The notes: generated from the letters alone by a model not told the origin. A stretch of DNA of 64,000 bases from Vitellaria paradoxa (GCA_019916065.1 CM034240.1:42047180-42111179), one strand, 5' to 3'. Counted from the first letter of the stretch, positions 33,796 to 46,543 are shown. Numbers and translations: made by a program.

Positions 33796-36700
33796 TTACT
33801 GTGTAATAAATCTAGATTTATTTTGTATAAATATAAAACAATCGTATGTGCATTCAGATTTAATGTGAAGATATAAATTTGTATTTCTATATGAATATTA
33901 AAAAATTAAATAATAATAAAATAATTTTTTAATAATTTATATTAAAAACTAACCACAAATCTTCACAAAACACAGTTAGTATTCAATTATGAATGCAAAA
34001 TTAATTATAGTAATGGTAAGAGAGAAGAAAAATAAGAGAAAAATTATCTATATATCTATATATAGATATATAATAAGGAATAAGTACTTTTGAACTACAC
34101 CAGAAATTAAAAAAAAAATAAACATCCCTCAGTCAACATAAAAAGGATTGCATAAGTATGACAACGTAGGCATCTACTGGTAGCTCTATAAAGTTAGGAA
34201 GTATGAACATTTCAAACTAGATACCATCTCTATATTCGATACGTATCAGACACGTATATAGGATTAGGAAAAGAAAGAGCATAACTCTAAGTATGGATTA
34301 CGAGTAGTCGTCTTTGTACTGTGAGAGCTTAGCTCTAAGATTAGACTTAAGTTCTTCACGAAAGTTGTAGGTTAGAATGTATACTTGAGTTTGAACTTTT
34401 GAATTACCTCAATTGAACCCTAGAAGCTCAAGATATGCCCCAAACTGCCTTCTTTGCCCAAAACCCTTACTTATTTCCTTAACTCCCTACAACATACCCC
34501 CACTACTTGTTTCTTATTTACCTTTTGTAGCTAAGACCCGAGAGTGAGAAAGCCTAAAATACAAATTTAGTCCAAAAAATAATTCAGGGGCAAAATAGTT
34601 ATTTTATAGTTCGAATTTATATTAGACTGAAATTTGTTTAATTATCAAAAAATATGTTAAGGATATTATTTTAACCTTTCAGGCAATTTAGAATGTGAAT
34701 TTGAATAAAAAATAACCGACGAGTAAATTTATCATTTTACAATTTTAGTTTCCTGAAGACTTGAATTTCTGATCCCCATTGCCCCAGAACTCAAAAATCT
34801 AACACTAAGTAAGGATCATACTAGTGACAAAATTCCGTAAATCTATGGTTAAGGATGAATCGTAGTAACACAGTTTTAGGTTCTCACATGATAAAATTAG
34901 ATAAATAGATAATGTTTAGATAATTCGCTATGAGAAATTTAAATAAGTAAGTAATATTTAGATAATTTGCTAGTATATTATATTTAATTTATTAATATTA
35001 TTATCAAGTAATATAGTATATATATTAAATTTTCACCCGTTTAAATTCATTACATGATAAATTTATCTAATTCAAAAAAATGTTAGATAAGTAGAACATA
35101 AGGCAGTTTAAGGATAAATAAGTAAATAACTAAAAAACATCAAATAAGTTGAAACCACATAGTTATAATGCGATTTTAAAGGAGATGTCGTATGATAAGT
35201 TGAAAGCGCATAATGATAATGTGATTTTAGGTTAAAATTAAACCACGTTATCATTCTGCGGTTTCGTTATCAGTACTTTTACAATTAATTTTTTTTAACA
35301 GCAATTGAATAATGTGTTTCATTTTTAACAGCAAAGTAAAAAAAAAAAAAAAATCAACAAATGATCATATTTGGGTTGGATCATAAATGAGTTATGATTA
35401 AATAGGTTAAACACCATTTAATAATAAATTATTATTAGACAAGTTAGATACATGTTATATAAAACTCGTGAACCCAATTATATCTATTCAATAATACTTT
35501 ATTTTTTAAATTAATATTTAATTTAATAATAAAAAATTTGATTGATTTATAATTTTTTAGACATTAAGGCTTCATTTAGTAACGTTTATATATATTATTT
35601 TCTATTTATATTAACAGATTTTTAAAAATAGATAACAAAAATATGTTTATTAACTCAATTTTTTATACTTTGCTTCAAAAAAATGAAACGTAAATAAAAA
35701 ATGTAAGAAAAAGTAAGTTATTTCATTCTTTTTTTTTGTTATAAATATTTTATTAATTTAATATTTTATATATTTTAATTTGTTGCATCACATTAAAATA
35801 TATTACTTTATTTAACTAAAATTATTTATAATAAACAATAAAATTAATTTAATTTAATATAAATAATTTTTAAAATAAAAAATATAATAGAATTAATTAA
35901 ATTAAATTAAATAATTGTTGTTAGTTTAATTATTTAATTTAACTCAATTTATTCAATAAAATTAATATGAAATATATTTTATTAAAATATTTTTACTAAA
36001 TAATATAATTAAATTATGTATAATATATTTTATTTTTCTAAATTAAAAAATTAATTATTAAATTAATATGAAATATGATTTATTAAATTTAACTAATTTT
36101 CAAAAAATAATAAATTTAAATATTTTATTAAAATAAAAATTAGTTATTGTAAACAAAATTTCATTTCCAGATACAATTTTGATTTTTGTTTTAGGAAAAA
36201 ATGACAATAGAAAAATAAAATTATATTTCACAGGTTTTTTTAGTTCAAAAAATTTTTTTATTTCAAATTTTATTTTTTAGATTTAGTTTATTTTAAATTT
36301 TTACAAATTAACCCACTCTTTTTTTAATTTCTTTGTTCAACATAAATTTTTGTAAGAAATAAAAAAAAAAACTATGCGGTTTACTTATCAATTACGCGTT
36401 TCGTTGAAAACTGCAATAAATCGATTGAATTTCGTGTCAAAAAAAAAACTTAAATTTTTGTAATCCTATTCACTTTGTTAAACCTTTTATTCAATTCAGG
36501 TGAATTTCAAATTTTGAACCGGCGCGTGGCTGCAGTGATTGGTTCGAATTATGCCTCAGTCTAGATGCAAGCATACGCTCTATGATATACGTGTAGGTTT
36601 TATCCACTTTGATTCGTTTAATTAGTTCTAGAAAATGGACCGCATGATATAGAAAATTACAAGCATTGAGATGCAACAAATCAAAGCCTGAAATTTGTAT

Positions 36701-36822
36701 TGCTTGCCACATGTTTGTACAGTGATAGTTGAACTTTTCTGTTCCTTTGTTTATCATATGCAAGCACATGCATCTGGACCTCCTTCTCCCTGCATTCCAT
36801 GAATATCCTTTTCTAGTTTCTT

Positions 36823-36855
<33 letters not shown>

Positions 36856-37885
36856 GTATCTATTAATATATGACTGCTTTATCTTCTTCTGCATTGTTCG
36901 ATATGATTCTAATTAATGGACTAGTTTTTAATTAAGAGTATAAATGAATTGAAGGAATACATATTTTTAATTAGTTTTTAATTAGGTTTTTTCTTGCTCA
37001 ATTCAAATTTTCATATTTGTAAGTTCAAACCCCACTCATTAAAAAATATTGAAGGCGAGGCTCAACTAGTTTATATTGAATATTCAAAAAATAAATAATT
37101 TATCTAGTATTATCCAATCATTATTTTACCAATAATTTCTGCTATAAATAATTACTGTTTATGATAAGTCAAATTTAAATTTGTAGAGTACTTGTCATGC
37201 CCTAAATTTGAGTCCAATTAATACTTGATAATTGATAGAAAGTTTACATATAATACTTAAAATCTCACACGTTTTCAATAAAAATAAAATAACTTATCAA
37301 ATCAAGCAATAAATACTAACAAAATTTAAAAAAAAAATATGATTTATAAAATTTATTTATAATATCATAAACTACAAAATAAATTCCTGACCTTAACAAA
37401 TCGAGTTTCCTTAAACTCAAACTCGACTTCTTTAATGAAAGGGATTAAAAAGGATACTTAAACTCAGCCCCTTTATTAAAAAAAGCTAAACAATCAACAA
37501 GTCACCTGTGGGTAGCTTGCAAACAGTTTAGCTCGTTAACCCCTTATTTTATTAACCCCTTACTTTTAACTTAGCTGATAGAGAAACAAAATATCTATTT
37601 AGTTGATTCTATGTAATTAAAAAAAAAATTGATAAGTAAATGTTCTATGCCATGAAATACAAACTAAATTAATAAATTAATACTCAACCAAGCAGGGGGA
37701 AATTGAACTCTTATTCAAATTTGTACAGCAAACAGAAAAGTTGGAGCCTTGCCCCCAAAAAAAAAAAATTGAGAAAGAAAATCAATTAATATTAATAAGT
37801 ACTACTTGAAAATCCTAGAGCTAGAACATAGATTAATTGAGAGATATTCATTAATATTAAAAGGCACAATACAAACTAAATTAAT
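33796..37885. other. gene-free AT-rich interval
   Basis: No gene supported. 34100-34560 is less AT-rich but has no coding signal. 35560-36310 is extremely AT-rich with MITE-like T/A runs. A (CT)n(AT)n microsatellite is at 36822-36855. An open frame on the minus strand at 36491-36769 has no recognisable content. Confidence 0.4.
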
Positions 37886-38128
37886 TTATACATGGGACCT
37901 AGGAGCAAAGGCTATGCAAGCAAGAAGAAGAATAGCAGAGGAAGCACCATCTTCCTCTAGGTTAGTGCTGCTTCTTTTGAACTTGCTAGCTTTCCCTTTG
38001 TTGCATTGAATCTGCCTCTGTAGCTGGTTCTGGTGGTGGTGTTGATGATGATGACTTTCCTTGCCCCTCTGTTGCTGGTGCTGCTCTTGTTGCTTCTTCT
38101 TCATGGCTTCTTCTACCTTAGACACCAT
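37886..38128 (-). CDS. small uncharacterised protein (80 aa)
   Basis: Single-exon minus-strand frame from ATG at 38128 to TAA at 37886. The N-terminal half is highly basic and rich in Gln/His (KKKQQEQHQQQ, HHHQHHHQNQ). A K/R-rich turn is followed by an acidic SSTNLEEDGASS segment and a hydrophobic stretch AILLLACIAFAP close to the C-terminus. A TATAAATAG box sits about 110 bp upstream and the implied 5' UTR contains a long CT run, both typical of real plant genes. The tail hints at a conserved short plant protein, but I do not recognise the family and claim no function. The hydrophobic end could be a short membrane anchor (inference). Confidence 0.65.
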   Translation of the reverse strand: MVSKVEEAMKKKQQEQHQQQRGKESHHHQHHHQNQLQRQIQCNKGKASKFKRSSTNLEEDGASSAILLLACIAFAPRSHV

Positions 38129-38159
38129 TTTTGTTTCTCAAAAGTATAGGTAACAAAGC

Positions 38160-38166
38160 TATGTAT

Positions 38167-38202
<36 letters not shown>
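38160..38202. repeat. (GA)n microsatellite in the presumed 5' UTR
   Basis: Long GA run on the plus strand, CT on the sense strand of the small minus-strand gene. CT-rich leaders are common in plant genes. Confidence 0.85.
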
Positions 38203-38203
<1 letters not shown>

Positions 38204-38235
38204 ATTGTGCATGGGGAAATCCAATACATGCACTT

Positions 38236-38246
38236 CCCTATTTATA
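38236..38246 (-). promoter_or_regulatory. TATA box of the small minus-strand gene
   Basis: CTATAAATAGG on the minus strand, about 110 bp upstream of the start at 38128; transcription would begin near 38210. Confidence 0.65.
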
Positions 38247-38355
38247 GCCCCAGGAAAGGATACAAAATACAAATTTGTTACTTAGCTGGGACTTCTTGGA
38301 CCACCCACACCCTCTTCTTGGATTCATGTGTATATACCTTATACTTTGGATATTA

Positions 38356-38394
38356 TACATACATATATATATATATATATATATGTATGTATTC
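38356..38394. repeat. (AT)n palindromic microsatellite
   Basis: ATACAT-(AT)n-ATGTAT, perfectly self-complementary. Confidence 0.85.
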
Positions 38395-39600
38395 ATATGT
38401 AAAGATATAACCCAATGCACAAGGAGTACTCTTTATGAACTTTAATAAAAATAAACAAATAAATAAACAAAATTTGCTAGCATGGTAAGGTAAGCGCAGC
38501 AAACTTGCCCCACCCTTTCAATTATTTTAACCACTCTGGTCATTTTTGCCAATGGGTGACCACAACATCCACTCAAATGTTTCCCTTTCCATAGTACTGT
38601 AGCTACTGACTTCAAATTCTGACCTAGATTTAAAACCACTTACCACCAACCCTCCCCCCCCCCTCTCTCTCTCTCTCTCTCACACACAGAACAAAACACA
38701 AACATCTCTCTCCCCCCTCCACATGCGCGAGCGCGCACGCAGAGAATAAAACAAAACAAAACAAAACAAAAGCAAAGGGAAACAAAAATAAGTTAATTTA
38801 TGAAAATAATAAAAATTATTGGGAAGAAAATTATGAACCTAGCAAAAAAAAAAAAACAAAGAGAAGAAAATTATGAAGGATGACAATAATAGATACGATA
38901 TGATAGCACAACCCAAATATGAATTAATAAGGAATAAATAAATATGATACAACACAAATAAATTAATTTAAAATTGAAACAATTTGATTCGATTTTTCAA
39001 ATAACTAATTATTTAATCTATTCATTAAACTTTTAGATATTTGAGTATAAACACGAATAGAGACAATTATAAAATCAAACACGACGCAACATAATTAATA
39101 ATTCTAAATATTATAGGATGTGGACTTATTTATTATAGTTATTTTGGATATAGTTATGATATTAATTAAAAATTATATTGTCAAAACTGTTTTTGTTATG
39201 AACAAAAATGAAGTATTCATTGTATCATCTATTTATATTATATATAGACATTAATGATTATACGTTGGTTTGACTAAAACAAGAAAACTAATTTGAATGA
39301 AATAAAAACTGATCTGAGGTATTAACCTCGTTACTGTGATATCCAACAAATGTGAGAAGGGGTGTGTGAATGATCAGTTGGAAGTTTGATCAGTATCCTG
39401 CATTGGATTCTCCTCGACTGCCCAATCATGGGCAGCATCAGTCAGCTTGTGATAATTTTCTTAGCTGTATTAAAATTGAATTCTATATTTTTTTTTATAA
39501 AAATATGTAACATTATAGGCACTTTTGGAGCATAAATGGCACAAGACAATGATTGGGTGGTTAGATTTGTACGAGAAAGTAGAGAACATATGTATATACA
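38395..39600. other. gene-free interval
   Basis: Includes low-complexity C, CT and CA runs at 38650-38720 and AAAAC repeats at 38749-38770, then AT-rich sequence. No gene. Confidence 0.4.
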
Positions 39601-39604
39601 GTTT

Positions 39605-39756
39605 GAAGTAACAAAAAATTTTTAAAAATAATAAAAGATACTTAAAAAAAACTCTAAAAGTAATTTATTTTTATTTTATTACATAAATTATAAATTCGTA
39701 ATTTATCTTATTTTATTTTATTTTATCTTACTTTTTGTCACTTTAAACGTACCCAT
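39605..39756 (-). repeat. MITE family D copy
   Basis: Read on the minus strand it starts GGGTACGTTTAAAGTG, followed by AAGTAAGATAAAATAAAATA and an AATTACGAATT core. Same layout as 49454-49602. Far end approximate. Confidence 0.55.
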
Positions 39757-42496
39757 AATGTGTGTGGGTCTATTACACATATAAGAAGGAAAAATAAATT
39801 AATATATATGTATCCTGCAACAACAGCTAATTTCAACTGTCGCTGATCTTTCCTAGATCGACTAAATTGTAATTCGCTTCAATTCAAGGGGTCCCCTCAG
39901 TTTCAATTGGCGCAAAAACATTTAATTTCCTGGTACAAGCAAGATAATACCTACTTTGCAGAGCCCATGTGAGAGCACGTGTCCATGATATACATGTCTA
40001 TTCTCTCTCCCAAGGAAGAGTGGCACTATTGCGTTGGGTCCAATGGTTTTTCCTTCGTTTCCTTGAACATTTTTGTCATCTTCTTGTGTGACTTCACTTG
40101 TACATTTTTGGTTTTTGAACGTATTACACTCCGGCCAATGTTTAAAATTCAATTATAGGCAATGCTACTTGAGCTCTAAGCTCGATCGCTAGAAACTTTC
40201 AGAAAGTACGGTCGACCCATGTGATAACACCTCATGTTGTGATAATATATACATACGTATACATATAAATATTAACAAGTCACATCAATTTTAATTTAAA
40301 ATAAAATTAGACTATTTATACTTAGATTACTCAGGGTTAGTTTAGATTCAAAAAAGTTAAAATACTTTTTTTGTAACTTTTTTCACCTTATGTGATCTTT
40401 TTTTTACCAAAGTTAGATTTTTTTTTTTTTTTTGTGGGATAAAGGCTATTAGCCCTGTTGATCGCGTTCAGGAAAAAAAATTGAAAAATTTTTATCCATT
40501 TGAGTAAAAGTTATTCATTTAGTTAAAAAAGTAATAAAAATGTTTTTTTTTATCTTTTTAATTTTTATTCAGATGGTTGTGAATTTAAAAAAAATTTTTT
40601 TTTACAAATACGATTAACACGTTTAAAAATTACCGTTTCTAAAAAGAAAATCAAATGTTGACAAAAAAAAGTCTATTTTCTTAAATAGAAAATCAAATTC
40701 TATTTTTTGAGGTTCCCCAGAAAAAATGAATTTTTAGAATGAAAATTCAATTTTAATAAACTAAAAACCTAAAATTCTAAATATATGAATTTATACACCG
40801 GATGCAATTGAAGTACAATAAAATTTGTTTTTTTAATTTTAAAATTTTAATTTACTAAAATAGACTTTTGAATTTAATTTTTTTAACTTTTTTTTTTTAG
40901 TACAACGGATTTTGGGGAGGGGGAGAATACTGGATAAGGGAGAGGGACAATCCCAATGTTTGAGTCCCGATAAGGTCACGAGTCCACGACGCTAGTTAAT
41001 ATTACAAATAAATCCAAAAATATACGACGTTAATAAAAAAAAAACCAAACCCTATCCTACGTAAAGTATCTTAAGTAAAGTTGTCAATGTATGATTTGCC
41101 ACCTAAACATGCATTTAGTTCTACTACTGCAACTAGCATTCCAACACTCTACAACTGAAGCTACCCTTCTTCTCTTTTTTTTTTTTTTTTTTACCATGGA
41201 TACATTGTTGAGCATAACGTATGAAATATAATTTTTTATTTTTTATTAATTATATTTTTTTATATTTTATCTCACTATATTTTTACATCTACTCTTATTT
41301 ACTTTAAAAATATAATTTTACCCTCATTTATTATAAATTTTAGATCCGCTCTACGTATAAAATATATATATATATATATACATATACGTAAAGAGATGGG
41401 TTGGGGGAGATAGTTGAGAATAGCATGATGATGTCCATTGAAGTTTATCCACAACACAAAACATGCATCAAGTGGCCAAATTGGTGCAAGTGAAGATATT
41501 TGTTGTGATTGAAGATGACAAGAAATGAAGTGAGAGGATATGAACCCCATTATTCTTAGCAGGCAGGGGCCATGGCCTTAGAAAATGGGATGTTGGTCTT
41601 TCAGAGAACATGTCGTTTTGGTTGGCCTGCTTAACCCTTGCATAAGTTTGGTGAAGAAGCGGATTTGTGCACTTTCAATTCGATGACAATCACACTCGAG
41701 ATTTTTGAATTAAAATTCGACGGTCCTTTATGCAAATTTAAACCATTAAATTTTAATTTGATAACTCAGAACTTAATATTACCGAGTTGATCTCTCTTTT
41801 TTTTTTTTTTTTATCGGTCTACCAATTAAGGGAGAATTTTATCTATAAAGCTTATCCCCGAAAACATATCACTTTACTTTCCTCTGATTTAAAAGTTAAT
41901 ATATAATTTTTTTAGTATTTAGAGTAAAGTACAAAATTAATGTACGGAATCTATTAAATTTAATTGAATTTATGCTTGCACATGTATCACAAGTCAAAAT
42001 TGGTTAGAAGAAAAAATTTTCTAGAAAAAACAGATATATAAAAGTTTATTTTATTTGTTTTTATATTTAAATAAAATATTTTTTAGTTTTGAAATAGACT
42101 CAATAAAAAATTCATAAGTAAATTTATCCTTTTTTTTTCAATAATATATTTTATGCAATTACATATGAGTATCCATAAAATACAAAACTAGTTAAATTTT
42201 ATAAATTCGTGCGATCAATTTTATATTTTAATTCAAATCACAAAATAATTATATTCAAATTCTTAAATATAAAAATTAATTATATATATATTTGGTCAAA
42301 CCCAAATAGAATAAAACATAATAGCAACTATTAAAATTTAATGTGCTGACACCCAAACACAGTTGGGCATTAGACTGGATCTCGTTGTCATCCTGCGTGC
42401 CTAGGATTAGGGAGATTATTCCTCACACATAACCTTTTCTTATTTGCCCCACTAGCTGGCTCTATGATTGACTACACACACCTTTGAATACCTGTT
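39757..42496. other. gene-free interval
   Basis: No gene supported. Minus-strand frames at 39922-40152 and 41299-41550 have no family features. Contains T-tracts (40415-40433, 41174-41192, 41799-41812) and an (AT)n run at 41359-41380. Confidence 0.4.
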
Positions 42497-42610
42497 CGTA
42501 AGGGTAGGGGTATGTTCGATGCACATATAAACTGTTGAATCAAATGTTACTATTTGATCCAATAGTCCGTAAATGTACCAGACGGCGCAATGCACCAGAC
42601 TTACTCCCAA
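42497..42610. repeat. MITE family F, diverged copy
   Basis: Short element with a GGGTAGGGGTATGTTCGATGCAC-like left end and a GCAATGCACCAGACTTACTCCC-like right end, matching in layout the elements at 46415-46543 and 48842-48947. TIRs are decayed. Confidence 0.5.
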
Positions 42611-42691
42611 CCCTCCTGTTCAAATTTCATAACCACACACTATCAACTCGAATCTCGTATGTATTTTCGTTTGAGCAAGTGTCCCTCAGCG

Positions 42692-43340
42692 GTGTGTTTA
42701 GAATATCAAATTTCGATGAAAAAATTTTTAAAAATTTCTGTTATATTTTTACATAGTCTTATCTTCTCAAAGTTTAAAAAAATTTAATATTTTTTTTAAA
42801 AAAAGTCGATAGTTGAAATTCAGTTAATCAAATAATAAAAATTTTTTTATCATTCTCACCAAAAACTCTCAAACTACCAAAAAACTCCCACATATTCTTA
42901 TTTTCTCAAAGTTCAAAAAAGTTTAATACTTTTTTAAAAAAAGTCGATAATTAAAATTCAGTTAATCAAATAACAAAAATTTTTTTATCATTCTCACAAA
43001 AAACTCCCAAACTACCGAAAAACACCCATTGTGACTATTTTTTTTAGGGTTGTAGAAATCATTCCGATGGATTGTAGAAACTATTACGACGAATTTGCAC
43101 AGTGAAATTCCGTCCAAACGGATTATCGAAATTATTTTGAGTTTGATTTGGTTTACAAAGAGGTCGTGACTGGTACAAAATTTTGAATCCGTCTAATAAA
43201 AATCCAATTTGTCAGAACAGGAATTTTACTATTCATGTCTAAAAAATGCAGTTTGAGATGTGTGTATCAAACACAAAAAATTTATCCAAAACACATTTAT
43301 TTCATTTTATCTCATTTTTTATCACTCCAAACACACTCTT
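42692..43340 (-). repeat. MITE family E, copy with internal duplication
   Basis: Ends GTGTGTTTAGAATATC and ATCACTCCAAACACACTC resemble the family E ends at 51188-51752. A 139-bp unit inside is duplicated. Confidence 0.55.
42758..43035. repeat. 139-bp tandem duplication
   Basis: CTTATCTTCTCAAAGTT at 42758 recurs as CTTATTTTCTCAAAGTT at 42897. The copies are about 90% alike by eye and include AATTCAGTTAATCAAATAA. Confidence 0.88.
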
Positions 43341-44511
43341 AATAAGTATAATATTAAAAATTTATGTATAATTAATTTTTTTCTCAAAAAAATGAATGAA
43401 AATAATTGTTCCTATTTTGCTATGAGCTATTCTTTTGGCTAAAATTATCTCATCAGCTTCAAGATTCAATTGCATTAGTTTGAAAAAAAATAGTTTTTTT
43501 TATGAGTGGCTAGGAAAAAACTAATTTATTTTATACTTAAAGACACAAAAATTTTAATTTTTAGCCATTGGATTTTTAACTTTTTGTTAATTTGTTATAA
43601 TTGATGTTTACGATTTAAATAAAAAAAACTAAAAATTATAATGTAATAATTTTGGTCGCTTCAAAAAAAAAAAAAAAAAAGAAAGAGGAAAAAAAAACCG
43701 AGTAGTTAAAAGTTTTTCACTACTATTCCCAAACATACCTTAATACGTATAGGCGCGAGTAAGATCTAAAAAAATACACTAACATCTTGTTATTTTTGTT
43801 TTATTTGAAAATTTTATTTTTATTTTATTAATTTTACACTTTTTTCGCCATTATTTTTTACTTTTGTCCCATTCACGAAAAGGAAAAAAAAAAAATTGTA
43901 TTCTTAACCCTGTTAATTATAAATTTTGGGTCTGTATAGATGCATCTCTATCACTGCTGAAGCCATACTTCAATATAATTATCTTTAATTATAACTTTGT
44001 GGAAATAATAAAACATGTGGAGTTAATTCAAACCTACTTAAAGTGATCAAACTATGGATAAATTGGGGGTAAAGACAATGCTAGCTCCTGCGCATCGAAG
44101 AATGTAACATGAATTTGTGGCTTCGATGGCGTTGAGAAACCACTCCGTCATCAACCCCAACAACAAATAAATCCCCATCGTCACTGTGATTCTCTTCATC
44201 CTGTCTTCCAAATTCATTCAGCCTCACATGCTCAGATTAAATGAATTTTGAAGTTTTACAATTGCATTTTTCTCTTCTTTTTTTTTTTTAAACGACTCAA
44301 TGTTATGCTTGTGGTTGAGATGACTGCAATTTTTCTCTCTCCCTTTCTACTATATAAACGTTATTAAAGCTTATCTAATTATAAATTTGAGTTATATATA
44401 TGTGTATATATGTATGTATGTATATAGTTTGTACTACAAATGGAAGCTCCTTTTGTGAGCATACACGGCCTGGTTTATTCGCGCAGCTTTTTATGTCTTT
44501 CATTCGATTTA
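43341..44511. other. gene-free interval with one coding-like tract
   Basis: Mostly AT-rich. On the minus strand 44233-44081 is an open 50-codon tract with acidic, coding-like composition (LNEFGRQDEENHSDDGD) ending at TAG. There is no start and no recognised family, so it is not called as a gene. Confidence 0.35.
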
Positions 44512-44829
44512 GGGGACGTTTGGGAGTATAACTTTTAGTAATTTTTAAGTATTTTTTTATCAAAAGTTATTACTCATAATTTTTGATGTGTTTAGTGAGC
44601 CAAGTAACAATTTTTAGTAATTTTTAGTAATTTTTTATAACTTTTAGGTGTTTAATAAAATTTTTGACAATTTTTAATAACTTTTAGTAATTTTTAGTAA
44701 CCTTTGATAATTTTTTATTTGAAAAGTTACTGTAGTAGAGCAGAAAAATAAAAAAAATAGTGATTTACTAAACACTCAAAAATCAAAAGTTAATAGTTTT
44801 TTACTAAAAATTTTGATACCAAACCCTAC
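44512..44829 (+). repeat. MITE family A, copy 1
   Basis: Left end GGGGACGTTTGGGAGTATAA, right end ATACCAAACCCTACC. The interior repeats TTTTTAGTAATTTTTAGTAA. Closest copy is 55756-56085. Confidence 0.7.
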
Positions 44830-44958
44830 CTAATTTTTTTTTCCTTCGACTTCAATGCCCTTTTCTTTCAGTGTTTTTTATTGATTAGTGACTTATACAT
44901 ATCTAATTACCAAAAAAAAAAAAAAGATTTATACGATCACGTGAGATCAATGATTATG

Positions 44959-45095
44959 AGTGCGTTTAACTTACTGAAAATTACTGAAAATTTTCAAAAT
45001 TTTTAAAAATTATTTTATTTTTATTTCACTGCTCAAATTATAAACTTACAAATTATTTTACTTTATTTTACTTTTTATCACTTGTAACGCACCCT
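44959..45095 (-). repeat. MITE family D copy
   Basis: Inverted ends GAGTGCGTTTAAC and TTGTAACGCACCC; interior like the other family D copies, minus orientation. Confidence 0.6.
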
Positions 45096-45099
45096 ATAA

Positions 45100-45965
45100 T
45101 TAGCTGTAATCAGAGCCATTCATCAAGTGAGATCAATAGCTATAATTAGCTGCAATAAGAATTGTAATATTAAGCCCCTTCGGGGGTGACCGAGTGGAAG
45201 TCGGGCTTGCCTTAAGAGCTTGGGCCTCTCGAGGTTCTGGGTTCGACTCCCCCACGGGGGGTGGGTTACCGCTATAATGGTGGGAGCCTAAAGGCCTCCT
45301 CTCGGTCGTGCCGGTCAGCCAGGGCTTGCCTAGGCTGGTTAACTCTCCAGGGACCGTTGCCGGCTCGGGTCCTGGAGCGTGCTTCGCCCTGTGTGCACCC
45401 CAGTACGGGGTAGCGGCTGCGGATTTCCACGTACCAGAAGAATTGTAATATTAATGAACTGAGCCGGATATCATTTTTAAGTTCAGTTAAAAAATTTTAA
45501 TGGACTTAAAAAATGTACAAATAAAGTAGACTTCTTAATTTTTCAAATAGAGTTTGACTATACTAATTATTTTACAAATATTTAAGTTTATTAATTCAAA
45601 ATTAAATAAACAAGAAATATTTAAATTTTATTTTATTTTATTTTATAAAAAATCAATTTCAAACAAGCTTTTGGCACGTTCAACACCACCCGAATTTCAA
45701 CTGCCTCATTGATCTTACCTCCCGAGATTTAGTTTAGATTCTTCTTATCATTAGCGAGGATGACTTTGGTGTATTTTATTGATTTTCAAAAAAGGAAAAT
45801 TAAATAAATAACTTTTTGAATTGACTGCCTAAATTAACTTTCTTAAAATGCCTTCCCCCGTCTGGGACTTCGATAGGGATGATTCTGGGCCATATGGGCT
45901 TGAACTAATCAAAGGAAAACGATTATTCATGTTTAGCCCAATGAACCTGGACCTTGCCACACTTG
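45100..45965 (+). repeat. segmental duplication, copy 2
   Basis: Counterpart of 33270-33795, enlarged by the SINE at 45174-45437 and small indels. Shared words include ATTATTTTACAAATATTTA and GATGATTCTGGGCCATA-type sequence. Confidence 0.75.
45174..45437 (+). mobile_element. tRNA-derived SINE, intact
   Basis: 264 bp, strikingly GC-rich against AT-rich surroundings. Flanked by a perfect 17-bp target-site duplication AAGAATTGTAATATTAA at 45157-45173 and 45438-45454. The head is tRNA-like (serine/leucine-type layout), with an A-box region GGTGACCGAGTGG and a B box GGGTTCGACTCCC. The tRNA-unrelated body ends CCCCAGTACGGGG...CCACGTACCAG. No poly(A) or poly(T) tail is seen. Confidence 0.92.
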
Positions 45966-46414
45966 GGAGCAGCTTTACCTGCAGTGGATAAGGTCAGTGA
46001 ATGAGATCGAGACAAATGTATCCGGCCTATAAGAATCGGATTGGGTTTTCTTTTGGCTTGTTTTGGGGGGGGGGGGTTGGGATATTGAATTTGATGTTAG
46101 TCCCCTGTGATCAAATCTCTCGCCCGATAGATTAAAATTCATTTAAGTATTTTTATATATTTTTAATTAAAAAATACTTAAATAAATTCATACAATTGAA
46201 TTTCAATTCAATAGTGAATACACTTGATATCATGGGATTAACAGCATTCTTATTGTTAACTTTACCTCTTTCGTAAAAATCATGTTATTTGATATTTTAC
46301 AATAACAAAAGGCAAAAAAAAGAAGGGTGTGCTCTATTTTGATTTTCAAATTTTTTAGTGAAATATCATTTTTCTAAAATAAATAAACCAACTAAGTTTT
46401 AGCCAGAGATTTTA
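45966..46414. other. gene-free interval
   Basis: Non-coding; a G-tract at about 46065-46077. No gene. Confidence 0.4.
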
Positions 46415-46543
46415 TAGAAGGGGTAGGTCCGGTGCAGTGCACTGTCCTGTGCACCTACGCACTGTTAGATCAAACAATAACAAATCATCCAACGATACGT
46501 AGATGCGCAAGACGGTGTACTGCACCAGACCTATCCCCTTCCC
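46415..46543. mobile_element. Mutator-like MITE, family F, with 9-bp target-site duplication
   Basis: 129 bp. Left TIR GAAGGGGTAGGTCCGGTGCA; the reverse complement of the right end is GGAAGGGGATAGGTCTGGTGCA. GAGATTTTA flanks it at 46406-46414 and 46544-46552. A 9-bp duplication is typical of Mutator-like elements. Related copies: 48842-48947 and 42497-42610. Confidence 0.82.

Noticed and set aside
36491..36769. 92-codon minus-strand frame
   Set aside because: No family features, no promoter or splice context; probably chance.
37806..38009. Plus-strand frame over the small gene
   Set aside because: TATA box, CT leader and protein composition all favour the minus strand.
39922..40152. 76-codon minus-strand frame
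   Set aside because: Composition is plausible, but there is no start context, motif or relative in the window.
45174..45250. Functional serine or leucine tRNA gene
   Set aside because: The tRNA-like head continues into a SINE body and is bounded by a 17-bp duplication.
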